From Terriglobia bacterium (GTDB taxonomy: Bacteria; Acidobacteriota; Terriglobia; Bryobacterales; Bryobacteraceae), in the NCBI GenBank assembly GCA_025363475.1, contig JANYDS010000036.1:1-42243 (forward strand): a stretch of DNA of 42,243 nucleotides, written 5' to 3'. A model generated the notes under the pieces. That model did no database searches. It saw nothing but the letters and a program-made list of their open reading frames with translations, and had not been told where the DNA came from. Position numbers and translations under genes: made by a program. Shown here piece after piece: positions 1 to 7,520 of this stretch. How positions within the stretch are numbered: position 1 is the first letter of the stretch; every line of letters begins with the position of its first letter.

Positions 1-199
1 TGCCATCCTGGCGGCGAAACACCTAAAAAAAGTCCAAGTCGAAAAATCTGAAAACAGGGCCTGTCTATCAGATAACGCGTAGGTTGTGCGGCTTACTCTC
101 AGCCGTAACCGGACAGCAGTGATCAGTATATTAGTATTCACTGAGGATTAGGGGACAAGAGTGGACTGTTTCACATTGACCGCTTCCGCCCTGATTTGC
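1..199. other. Intergenic, no gene seen
   Basis: No open reading frame with coding character is visible. The stretch holds two weak inverted repeats: CGGCT (89-93) with AGCCG (101-105), and CAGTGA (117-122) with TCACTG (138-143). The second flanks an AT-rich core that contains AGTAT twice. Neither is followed by a T-run on either strand, so I do not call a terminator for the minus-strand gene that ends at 200. Confidence 0.4.
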
Positions 200-736
200 T
201 TACTTAAGCACCACCCCGGCCTGAACTTCGTTCGAGACCTGAACAACGGCCAGATCCAAGCCCGGCACCGCAAGCACTTGCGGGCTCGCATTGGCTGCCA
301 GCGTGAAGAACGCATAGTAACCGTTGCTCTGACCGGGATTAACTGTCGGGGGCAGGCTCAGCAACACATTGGGCGGCACCGTGAACGATCCGGGACCGAC
401 AGGCGCGGCGCAATGGGCATCCACTTCCACCTGCGTGTTGCCATGGCCCGTTCCTGCCCTGAGGAGGATATCGACATAACCGTTCGGATCGCCCCCGCTC
501 CAGGTGAAAGTGAGCGGTTGCGTACGGTCATTTGTTGCAGTGCTTATTGCGGCCTGATTGGTCCGGTTAAGAACTGGCGGTACATTGAAACTGGTGCTGA
601 AAGCGGCAACATCCGGCCCGCCGGGCGCTGTGACAACATACGTTCCGGCCAGGTACGAAGCCGGGCTGGCACTATACTGGCCAGGGTTGGCCGACGTCAG
701 TGTGAGTGGTGATCCCGGTGATTGCCGGGGCCGCAA
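200..736 (-). pseudogene. C-terminal remnant of secreted Acidobacteriota-type protein
   Basis: The reading frame gives about 170 residues of beta-rich, Ser/Thr/Pro/Gly-rich sequence with WSGGDPNGYVDI and SFTVPPNVLLSLPP segments. I remember such segments from the C-terminal part of longer secreted proteins in Solibacter relatives (memory, not a search). No ATG exists in frame: the nearest upstream stop lies near 807-812 and the only usable start is TTG at 736, without a ribosome binding site. In a neighbouring frame, 5' of about position 710, lies a short hydrophobic stretch (VVLASASIFAAPAITGI) that looks like a signal peptide. The simplest reading is a gene broken by deletion or frameshift that kept its C-terminal domain. 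It could instead be a small intact protein with a TTG start. Function unknown. Confidence 0.5.
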
Positions 737-931
737 ATATGCTGGCCGAGGCCAGGACCACTTGCCATGATCAGTCTGGTAGTTGTTTGCATTGTTTCCT
801 TGAACTATATGCTATTCGAATCCGCTATGTTGCAGCTGGGTTCGAAGCAGACGACTCTGCTCCCCCGCCTAACGCTTTCACCTGCCCCTGCCGATAGTAC
901 AGGAGAACGTCACCGCGAATGCGCAACGCTT

Positions 932-1960
932 ATGGAAACTGAGCAGCAGAACGTCGACAAATGGCTGGACCGGGCCATCACAGAGTTCAGTACGAATCCG
1001 CTCAGCACGCAGTTGATCCGGCGACTGGCGCGGGAGTATACCGAGTCGTTTTCCATTGCGGCCATCCGCCATCTGACGACCACCGAACACGCCCAGGCAG
1101 ACCGGTTCCTGACGGTGCTCTTGCTGCAACAAGGTTCTTTGTTTGAGCGGATTTCCGATCCGGGCCAGGGCTCCCGTGAGCGTTCCGTCAATCTGTTCAA
1201 GCGGTTACTCGCCGTTGACCCGTCCTTCGATGTCAAACTTGCCCGCATGCTGCCGGACCGGTCGGGAGTCAACCACAGTAACGCCTATCGCGGAGCGCGT
1301 GCGGGACGAACGCTCGACATTCTGGATGAGACTTCCGCGGGTCGGCGCTTGCTGCCGGTCCTCAGCCATCTGGTGAACAGTCCGGACCCCAGTACCTGCG
1401 CAACCGCCACACTCTTTGTGGGACACCGGCTGAAAAGCCCGCAATGGGCAGCGAAACAGCTGGATCGCAGTGATAACCGTGTGCGGGCCAACGCGGTGGA
1501 ATCGTTATGGGGCCTCGCAACCGACCCGGCCAGGCTCCTGCTGGAGCGGTGTCTTGATGACGAAAGTAACCGGGTCGCAGGCAACGCACTGGTGGGCCTC
1601 CATATTATTGGCACGCCGGGAATTCACGACGAAATTGACCGGCTGGTCCACGAACCGAAAGCGGAATTCCGCGCCACTGCCGCATGGGCCATGGGTCGGA
1701 TGAATGATCCTGCCATGGCTCCGGAATTAACTGCACTGGTGCGAGATCAGAACAAATGGGTGCGAAGTGTAGCTCTGCGTTCGCTCTTGAATATTCGCCT
1801 CAGCGCGCGTGTCGATCACGCGGCGGCGATTCAGGTTGAGCCGCCGGTTGTCGTGGTTCCGGAACCCGAACAAATCATCTACCGGGAGGTGCCCGCCAAG
1901 GTGTTCCATATTCAGCTCGACGGCTCCAGCTTTTCTTCCCGGGGCTCGTTAATGGAATAG
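932..1960 (+). CDS. HEAT-repeat protein
   Basis: About 342 residues from ATG 932. The middle and C-terminal half (roughly residues 120-290) is a run of alpha-helical repeats of the HEAT/PBS-lyase type, recognisable by recurring Asp-Arg-Val-Arg and Ala-Ala-Trp-Ala-Met-Gly-like units such as DNRVRANAVESLWGL and NKWVRSVALRSLLNI. Such solenoids are protein-binding scaffolds, and no catalytic motif is visible. The tail (residues about 295-342) is Pro/Val-rich and unlike the repeats. The frame is open further upstream, to an ATG at 767 giving a hydrophobic start (MISLVVVCIVSLNYMLFE), but the DNA from 767 to 931 has a more AT-rich, non-coding look. An AGGAG at 901-905 is too far from 932 to settle the start. 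Partner unknown; the next gene starts 99 bases downstream. Confidence 0.65.
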   Translation: METEQQNVDKWLDRAITEFSTNPLSTQLIRRLAREYTESFSIAAIRHLTTTEHAQADRFLTVLLLQQGSLFERISDPGQGSRERSVNLFKRLLAVDPSFDVKLARMLPDRSGVNHSNAYRGARAGRTLDILDETSAGRRLLPVLSHLVNSPDPSTCATATLFVGHRLKSPQWAAKQLDRSDNRVRANAVESLWGLATDPARLLLERCLDDESNRVAGNALVGLHIIGTPGIHDEIDRLVHEPKAEFRATAAWAMGRMNDPAMAPELTALVRDQNKWVRSVALRSLLNIRLSARVDHAAAIQVEPPVVVVPEPEQIIYREVPAKVFHIQLDGSSFSSRGSLME

Positions 1961-2059
1961 CTCAAGCCGCCGGGCTATTCACAGGCAGGGCGTTACAATG
2001 ACAATTACGAAAACGGCCCGACCCACGTAGCTCGTTCAGCCGCTCTCAGAAAGATCGCT

Positions 2060-3559
2060 ATGTCATCGGCTGCCAACCCCATACCGGCTCAGTTTCCCCC
2101 CAACAAACTCCTGTTTGACGGGTACGATCCGGGCGCATTTTACGACGAAATGATCGCCCCCAACGGGGAGCCCCGTCCGTATGCCGCACCCATGTACGAA
2201 AAGCTGGCCAACATGCCGCTCGAAGTGTTTGAAGAGCGCCGCAAACTGGCTGACCTTTCCTACCTGGTGCAGGGCATCACCTTCACAGTTTACAGCGACG
2301 GCAAGGGTACCGAACGGCTGTTCCCGTTCGACCTGGTGCCGCGCATTATTCCGCGCTCCGAATGGGATGTGGTGGAACGCGGCCTGGCACAGCGCGTTAC
2401 CGCCCTCAACCTCTACCTGCGCGACATTTACGGGCCGCAGCGCATTCTGAAAGACCGCATCATTCCCCAGCATCTGGTCTACTCCTGCAAGCATTTCCGC
2501 CGTGAAATGGTGGGGTTGCAGGTTCCGCGCGATATCTATGTCCACGTGGCGGGCATTGATCTGGTGCGCGATTCGCGTACCGGCCAGTATCTGGTGCTGG
2601 AAGATAATGCCCGCTCCCCCAGCGGCATCTCTTACGTCCTTGAAAACCGCATCGTTATGCGCCGGACTTTCCCGCGCGCGTTTGAACTGAGCGAAGTGCA
2701 GTCGGTGGATCACTATCCCGCAGAACTGGTGAAGATCCTCCGCAGCTTGTCGCCCCGCAGCGGCGACCGTCCGGTGATCGTACTGCTTACACCCGGCCTC
2801 TATAACAGCGCCTACTTCGAACATTGTTTCCTCGCTCAGGAGATGGGAATCGAGCTGGTCGAAGGGCGTGATCTGGTGGTTGTAGACAATGTGGTCTACA
2901 TGAAGACCATCTATGGCCTGACCCGCGTTGACGTGATCTACCGGCGCGTAGATGACGATTTCCTGGACCCCCTGGCATTTCGCGCCGGTTCGCTGGTGGG
3001 TGTGCCGGGCCTGATGAATGCATACCGGGCCGGCAACATCGCGCTGGCCAACGCCGTGGGTACAGGCGTTGCCGATGACAAGGCAATTTACGCGTATGTA
3101 CCGGCTTTCATACGCTACTACATGGGGGAAGACCCCATCCTGCAAAACGTGGAAACCTACCTGTGCTCCAACCCCGATCAGCTTTCTTACGTGCTCGAAC
3201 ACTTGCCGGAACTGGTCGTCAAGGCGGTGGGCGAATCGGGCGGCTACGGCATGCTGATGGGGCCGTCGTCCGACAAGAAAACCATTGAAGAATTCCGCGA
3301 ACGCCTGATTGCGGACCCGCGCAACTATATCGCGCAGCCCGTGATTCCCATCTCGCGCGTGCCTTCTTACGACCCTGCCATCGGCGGCATGAGCGCGCGT
3401 CACGTTGACCTGCGGCCCTACTGCCTCTACGATGGCGAAAAGGTCACCATCGTGCCGGGAGGCCTTACGCGCGTGGCGCTGCAAAAAGGTTCGCTCGTTG
3501 TGAACTCGTCGCAGGGAGGCGGAAGTAAAGACACCTGGGTCCTGCGGGGTGAAGAGTAA
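2060..3559 (+). CDS. Circularly permuted ATP-grasp protein
   Basis: A 499-residue protein of the circularly permuted ATP-grasp type 2 family (DUF404/DUF407 class). Family marks seen are [19 protein letters not shown] near the N-terminus, [19 protein letters not shown] around residues 188-206 and a glycine-rich [15 protein letters not shown] near residue 390. The length is normal for the family. ATP-grasp enzymes join a carboxylate to an amine or thiol through an acyl-phosphate; comparative genomics has led others to propose that this branch makes peptide-like bonds, but the substrate is unknown. It is the first gene of a three-gene set: its stop overlaps the next start (TAATG at 3557-3561), and a transglutaminase follows. 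The start at 2060 has only a weak purine-rich AGAAAGA ahead of it. Family very sure, reaction unproven. Confidence 0.9.
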   Translation: MSSAANPIPAQFPPNKLLFDGYDPGAFYDEMIAPNGEPRPYAAPMYEKLANMPLEVFEERRKLADLSYLVQGITFTVYSDGKGTERLFPFDLVPRIIPRSEWDVVERGLAQRVTALNLYLRDIYGPQRILKDRIIPQHLVYSCKHFRREMVGLQVPRDIYVHVAGIDLVRDSRTGQYLVLEDNARSPSGISYVLENRIVMRRTFPRAFELSEVQSVDHYPAELVKILRSLSPRSGDRPVIVLLTPGLYNSAYFEHCFLAQEMGIELVEGRDLVVVDNVVYMKTIYGLTRVDVIYRRVDDDFLDPLAFRAGSLVGVPGLMNAYRAGNIALANAVGTGVADDKAIYAYVPAFIRYYMGEDPILQNVETYLCSNPDQLSYVLEHLPELVVKAVGESGGYGMLMGPSSDKKTIEEFRERLIADPRNYIAQPVIPISRVPSYDPAIGGMSARHVDLRPYCLYDGEKVTIVPGGLTRVALQKGSLVVNSSQGGGSKDTWVLRGEE

Positions 3560-4509
3560 TGATGCTCTCCCGCATCGCCGATTCGCTGTTCTGGATCGGG
3601 CGCTACATGGAACGGGCCGATAATACCGCTCGAATTCTGGACGTGAATTACCACATGCTGCTGGAGCAGCCGCCGGACACTTACAAGCTGCGCTGGGACC
3701 CCCTCATCGCCGTAACCGGAGAGCGCGCACGCTTCTATAAGACTCATGAAGAGGCCAGTGCGCAGACGGCTTTTGAATTTTTGGGGTTTTCCGAAGAGAA
3801 CCCCAATTCCATCAGCCAGTGCATCGTCCAGGCGCGGGAGAATGCCCGCACCATCCGCGACCGCATTTCGCGCGAGCTTTGGGAAGACATCAACGGTCTG
3901 TATCACAAGATTCTGCGGCTGAAGGACGAAGGCGAAGATCTTTCCCGTTTCTGCGATGCCGTCAAACGCGGCGGCCACCGATTCCACGGCGTCTGCGATG
4001 CAACGCTTGCCCGGGACGAAGGCTGGCATTTCGTACAAGCGGGCTGCGTTCTGGAGCGCGCCGAAATGACCGCGCGTATCCTGGATGTTCACTATCATCA
4101 GTTACTCGAAGGGCCGCAGCTGCTCAGCGAGGCGCGCAGTCACCTCTGGATGGCAGTGCTGAAGTCGGTGGCAGCCTATGAATTTTACAAACGCCAGAAT
4201 ACGCTGATTGAACCCACGCGGGTTGCGCAGTTGCTGCTTCTCGACCCGCGCCATCCGCGTTCGGTCCGCTTCAACCTGGGTATCCTGCAGACCTCACTTC
4301 ACGCCATCAGCGGCTCCATGCCCGGCACCTACGCCAACGAAGCAGAGCGTCTGACGGGCAAAATCCATGAGCGTCTGACATACGACAGCATTGAAGAAAT
4401 TTTTGCCGATGGCCTGCACAACTACCTGACGGAACTTCAGGAAATGTGCCGCAATATTGGAGAAGAAATCACGCGCACTTATCTGAACTACGCTGTGGCG
4501 CAGGGCTAA
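3559..4509 (+). CDS. Alpha-E domain protein
   Basis: A 316-residue, almost all-helical protein of the alpha-E family. The N-terminus [28 protein letters not shown] is the family hallmark, and the related segment VLERAEMTARILDVHYH recurs near residue 165, which suggests an internally duplicated helical bundle. No enzyme motif is known for the family. It is nearly always found beside a circularly permuted ATP-grasp protein and a transglutaminase, as here, so it probably acts as their partner or substrate-handling subunit (inference). Its start overlaps the preceding stop by one base, which implies translational coupling, and the transglutaminase starts 8 bases after its stop. Confidence 0.9.
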   Translation: MMLSRIADSLFWIGRYMERADNTARILDVNYHMLLEQPPDTYKLRWDPLIAVTGERARFYKTHEEASAQTAFEFLGFSEENPNSISQCIVQARENARTIRDRISRELWEDINGLYHKILRLKDEGEDLSRFCDAVKRGGHRFHGVCDATLARDEGWHFVQAGCVLERAEMTARILDVHYHQLLEGPQLLSEARSHLWMAVLKSVAAYEFYKRQNTLIEPTRVAQLLLLDPRHPRSVRFNLGILQTSLHAISGSMPGTYANEAERLTGKIHERLTYDSIEEIFADGLHNYLTELQEMCRNIGEEITRTYLNYAVAQG

Positions 4510-4517
4510 CCTCAAAC

Positions 4518-5495
4518 ATGAACCCGATGAACCGCTATCGCCTGGCCCACGTCACCCAGTTTTCATATGACGACACGGTTTCAGAGAGCTATAACGAGCT
4601 GCGACTGCGGCCGCGGCATGACGAATCGCAAAGCTGTTTGTCGTTTCGGCTGACCACCAGCCCTGCCTCTACGCCCGCCGCGCATCTCGACTATTTCGAC
4701 AACTGGGTTCACCAGTTTCACATCATGCCCGAACACCGGTCTTTGCGAGTGGAGTCAGAAGCGGTGGTGCTGGTGCATCCCATGATTCCCCGCCCGGCCC
4801 GCGATTTTTCACTGGCGGAACTGGATCAGGCACGCGAATCGCTGATGGGCGACCATTACGACTGGCTCTCCACCACGCAGTACTGTCCGTTCCTGCCGGC
4901 GCTCAATGAATTGATCCTGCAGAGTGAACAGCGCTCCGCAGGTGATGCCCGCGGCTTTGCTGAAGCTGCGGCCAGCGTCGTGCATGAAAGCTTTAAATAT
5001 AAGCCGGGCGCCACGCACGTCCACTCCTCGGTGGAAGATTCGCTGGCCACCCGCTCCGGCGTCTGCCAGGATTTTTCCCACACACTGCTTTCCATGCTGC
5101 GTATGCGGGGTTTGCCGGCGCGCTATGTCTCAGGCTATCTGATTACCGGGGATGCGCTCGACCCTCAGGCTTCTATGGAAAAGGTAATCGGCGGCCAGGC
5201 TTCACATGCCTGGGTTCAGGTCTACATTCCCGAAACCGGCTGGATCGGGCTGGACCCGACGGCCGGCACCTTCGCCGAAGCCCGCCACATTCTGATTGCA
5301 CGGGGTCGCGATTACGGCGATGTTCCGCCGGTTCGCGGTGTGTATAAGGGCCATGCAGGCCAGAGCCTTTCGGTGGATGTGCTGGTGCGGCCCGCCCTCG
5401 ATAACGATGGTTCGGAATTGTTGCAGGAAACGGCCGCTGCCCCGCCCCGCCGCGAAGACGAGCAGGAGCAGCAACAGCAACAGCAACAGCAGTAG
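4518..5495 (+). CDS. Transglutaminase-like cysteine peptidase family protein, poly-Q tail
   Basis: A 325-residue protein. Residues about 5-95 match the bacterial transglutaminase N-terminal beta domain (YRLAHVTQFSYDDTVSESYNELRLRP-type opening). Residues about 140-255 hold the papain-like core with the triad Cys183 (RSGVCQDFSH), His230 (QASHAWVQVY) and Asp246 (WIGLDPTAG), so it looks catalytically competent. Members cleave or transfer at peptide or amide bonds; the substrate here is unknown. There is no signal peptide, so it is probably cytoplasmic. I chose ATG 4518, eight bases after the preceding stop, over an upstream in-frame start inside the alpha-E gene. The last residues are a run of glutamines from CAG/CAA codons, not part of the fold. 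It is the third gene of the ATP-grasp/alpha-E operon. Confidence 0.88.
   Translation: MNPMNRYRLAHVTQFSYDDTVSESYNELRLRPRHDESQSCLSFRLTTSPASTPAAHLDYFDNWVHQFHIMPEHRSLRVESEAVVLVHPMIPRPARDFSLAELDQARESLMGDHYDWLSTTQYCPFLPALNELILQSEQRSAGDARGFAEAAASVVHESFKYKPGATHVHSSVEDSLATRSGVCQDFSHTLLSMLRMRGLPARYVSGYLITGDALDPQASMEKVIGGQASHAWVQVYIPETGWIGLDPTAGTFAEARHILIARGRDYGDVPPVRGVYKGHAGQSLSVDVLVRPALDNDGSELLQETAAAPPRREDEQEQQQQQQQQ
5460..5494 (+). repeat. CAG/CAA repeat encoding poly-glutamine tail
   Basis: A short run of CAG, CAA and GAG units closes the transglutaminase gene and encodes Glu-Gln then eight Gln in a row up to the stop. Such tracts can change length by slippage. The tract lies outside the catalytic fold. 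Confidence 0.8.
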
Positions 5496-5505
5496 AATTT
5501 GCTGT

Positions 5506-5884
5506 ATAGCCACTGATTTCGCCGCGATTGTTGAAGCGCCTAAGGCGGTCTTCTCGAAGTACGAAAAGAAGCTGGACGCGAAAGCCGACTCCCGGATGGA
5601 TTATATGCTCACCAGCCAGTTACCCTCACTCTTCCCGCGGCACAAGGGGCAACCGACGTTCTTCGGTGTGGTGCGGACGGGCAAAGCTTATGTAAGCTTC
5701 CATCTCATGCCACTCTATTATGTCTCCTGAGCTGGACGCGACGGTTTCCCCCGCGCTGCTCAAGCGCAGGCAGGGTAAATCGTGCTTCAACTTTAAATCC
5801 GTGCCGGACGCTGAGCTTTTGACCGAACTAAAAGCGCTGACTAAAGCCGGTTTCGATCAGTGGAAGGAAAAGAAGTGGCTGTAA
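5506..5884 (+). pseudogene. Frameshifted DUF1801/YdhG-like gene
   Basis: Two adjoining frames make one protein. Frame one, from about 5506 to 5717, encodes FAAIVEAPKAVFSKYEKKL, then QPTFFGVVRTGKAYVSFHLM and PLY, and then stops at 5728. Frame two, from ATG 5720 to the TAA at 5882-5884, continues with MSPELDATVSPALLKRRQGKSC-type sequence and ends DQWKEKKWL. The SFHLMP and RRQGKSCFNF motifs are, as I remember them, typical of small DUF1801-like proteins of unknown function. Dropping one T in CTCTATTATG (5713-5722) restores one continuous frame, so the break is a one-base insertion or a sequencing error. No convincing start codon is visible for frame one, so the 5' end may also be lost. Confidence 0.7.
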
Positions 5885-5891
5885 GAGGAGA

Positions 5892-6023
5892 TTAAGCGGT
5901 TGCGGCGACGGGCTCAACTGGCTTCACCAGTGATTTCCGCAGCTCGCGATGGCGGACCCGGCGAGCAATCTTCTTTTTCCGCAGCCGACCGTAGCGCGCC
6001 TTATCTCCGTTTTGTGATGACAT
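5892..6023 (-). CDS. Very basic 43-residue small protein
   Basis: An ORF of 43 codons plus TAA starts at ATG 6023. It has a good ribosome binding site, AGAGGA, ten bases upstream. The core GRLRKKKIARRVRHRELRK (residues 12-30) is dense in Lys/Arg, and the tail is Pro/Val/Ala-rich (VKPVEPVAATA). There is no signal peptide and no cysteine. The size and charge recall nucleic-acid-binding or ribosome-associated small proteins, but I do not recognise a family. It begins 51 bases after the stop of the NtrC-type regulator on the same strand, so it is probably the last gene of that operon. Coding is supported by the RBS, the clean frame and the charged repeat-free composition; it could still be chance. 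Confidence 0.55.
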   Translation of the reverse strand: MSSQNGDKARYGRLRKKKIARRVRHRELRKSLVKPVEPVAATA

Positions 6024-6074
6024 CTTTCTATTGTCCTCTTTCCTGAGCGCGAAAGTGGAACTAAATGCGATTGG

Positions 6075-7520
6075 CTATCCGGCCACCTGGACGCCAACCT
6101 TCTCCCCGCGCCGTCTGACTTCAATATTCAGCCGCTTGATCTTCTGATTCAGGGTGGAAAGGGGTACTCGCAGCGCTTCCGCGGCCTCCGTCTGGCTGCC
6201 GTTAAACCGGTCCAGAAATTCGAGGATGGTGCGGCGTTCAAACTCCGCCACGATTTCAAACAGCGAGGCGTCTGACGGCAGCGTGCCGTTCTCGCTGCGC
6301 CGCAGACGTATCCCGCCCGCGTGCAGAAGGTAGTCAGGCAGTACATCCAGCGGAATCACCTGAGTGGAAGCGAGGACGACAGCCCGCTCTACGACATTTT
6401 CCAGTTCCCGCACGTTGCCCGGCCAGTTATGATCCAGCAGCAACTGCAGAGCTTCCGGCTCAAACCGCAGGATGGTCTTGTTTTCCGCGTCTAGAAATTT
6501 TTCGTTCTCTTTACTGAATTTTTCGAGAAAGTGCTGAATCAGCAGCGGGATATCTTCGCGCCGGTCACGCAGGGGCGGCAACACAATGTTGATGACGTTC
6601 AGGCGGTAGTAAAGGTCCTCACGGAATCTTCGTTCTTCCACCATTTTACGCAGATCCGCATTCGTTGCAGCCAGAATCCGCACATCCACCTTCATTACTT
6701 CATTCGAACCGAGGGGGGTGAATTCCTTCTCCTGAATCACACGCAGGAGCTTTGCCTGCGTCTCCGGCCCGATGGTTCCGACTTCATCGAAAAATATGGT
6801 GCCTTTATGCGCGACTTCAAACGCACCTTTCTTGTTGTGAATGGCACTGGTGAAGGCACCCTTCACATGCCCGAACAGAGTGGACTCCAGCAGATCGGCC
6901 GGCAGGGAGCCGCTGTTGACGGGCACGAAAGCATGTTCGACACGGGGAGAATTGGCGTGAATCGCCTTGGCTATCAGTTCTTTACCGGTACCGGTCTCGC
7001 CCGTAACCAGAATGGTGGAACGGCTAGTCGCAACCTGCATCACCAGATCGAGCACACGCAGCATCCGTTCACTCTTGCCGACAATATTGGGAAAGCTGTA
7101 GCGCTGCTTCATCGCGCGCTTAAGCTGCGTATTTTCGTCGAGGAGACGCTGTCCGGAAATCACCCGGGCAATTTCGATTAAGAGCTTTTCGTTATCCCAG
7201 GGCTTGGAAAGATAGTCATTGGCTCCGAGCTTGACGGCCTGCACGGCGGCCTCAACGGTGCCATAGGCCGTGATCATGAAAATGGGCGTAAAGCGGTCGC
7301 GTTCCCGCACATCGCGCAGCACTTCCATCCCCGATTTCTCCGGCATCATCAAATCCAGCAGCACCAGATCGTAAACCCGGGATTCCAGCTTGCGTTCACC
7401 CTCTGCACCGTTGGGCGCGAGGTCAACCACGTAGCCTTCCATTTCAAGCAGCGTTTCGAGGCTTTCGCGGATTTCCGCTTCATCGTCAATGACCAGAATC
7501 CGGCCCTTACTGCTCGTCAA
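6075..7520 (-). CDS. NtrC-type sigma-54 activator (response regulator)
   Basis: A 481-residue three-domain regulator. The receiver domain (1-125) has the acidic pocket at Asp12-Asp13, phosphoacceptor Asp56 and Lys106. The AAA+ sigma-54 interaction domain (about 145-375) has Walker A GETGTGKE (174-181), Walker B TIFFDEV (241-247) and arginine-finger region REDLYYRLN. The C-terminal Fis-type helix-turn-helix lies at about 440-465. The loop that contacts sigma-54, normally GAFTGA, reads GAFTSA (221-226). I start it at TTG 7520, which overlaps the kinase stop (TTGA) and sits seven bases after GGAGG; upstream in-frame starts lie inside the kinase gene. It should be phosphorylated by the neighbouring kinase and activate sigma-54 promoters. 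No clear -24/-12 site was found in the window, so its targets are unknown. Confidence 0.93.
   Translation of the reverse strand: MTSSKGRILVIDDEAEIRESLETLLEMEGYVVDLAPNGAEGERKLESRVYDLVLLDLMMPEKSGMEVLRDVRERDRFTPIFMITAYGTVEAAVQAVKLGANDYLSKPWDNEKLLIEIARVISGQRLLDENTQLKRAMKQRYSFPNIVGKSERMLRVLDLVMQVATSRSTILVTGETGTGKELIAKAIHANSPRVEHAFVPVNSGSLPADLLESTLFGHVKGAFTSAIHNKKGAFEVAHKGTIFFDEVGTIGPETQAKLLRVIQEKEFTPLGSNEVMKVDVRILAATNADLRKMVEERRFREDLYYRLNVINIVLPPLRDRREDIPLLIQHFLEKFSKENEKFLDAENKTILRFEPEALQLLLDHNWPGNVRELENVVERAVVLASTQVIPLDVLPDYLLHAGGIRLRRSENGTLPSDASLFEIVAEFERRTILEFLDRFNGSQTEAAEALRVPLSTLNQKIKRLNIEVRRRGEKVGVQVAG

Noticed and set aside
161-712. 183-codon plus-strand frame opposite the secreted-protein remnant
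   Set aside because: Cys/Arg-rich composition without motif, whereas the minus frame has the beta-rich segments of a secreted protein.
2063-3484. Long open frame on the minus strand (473 codons) opposite the ATP-grasp gene
   Set aside because: It is the antisense shadow of a strongly conserved coding frame, rich in His/Gln/Val and without any family motif.
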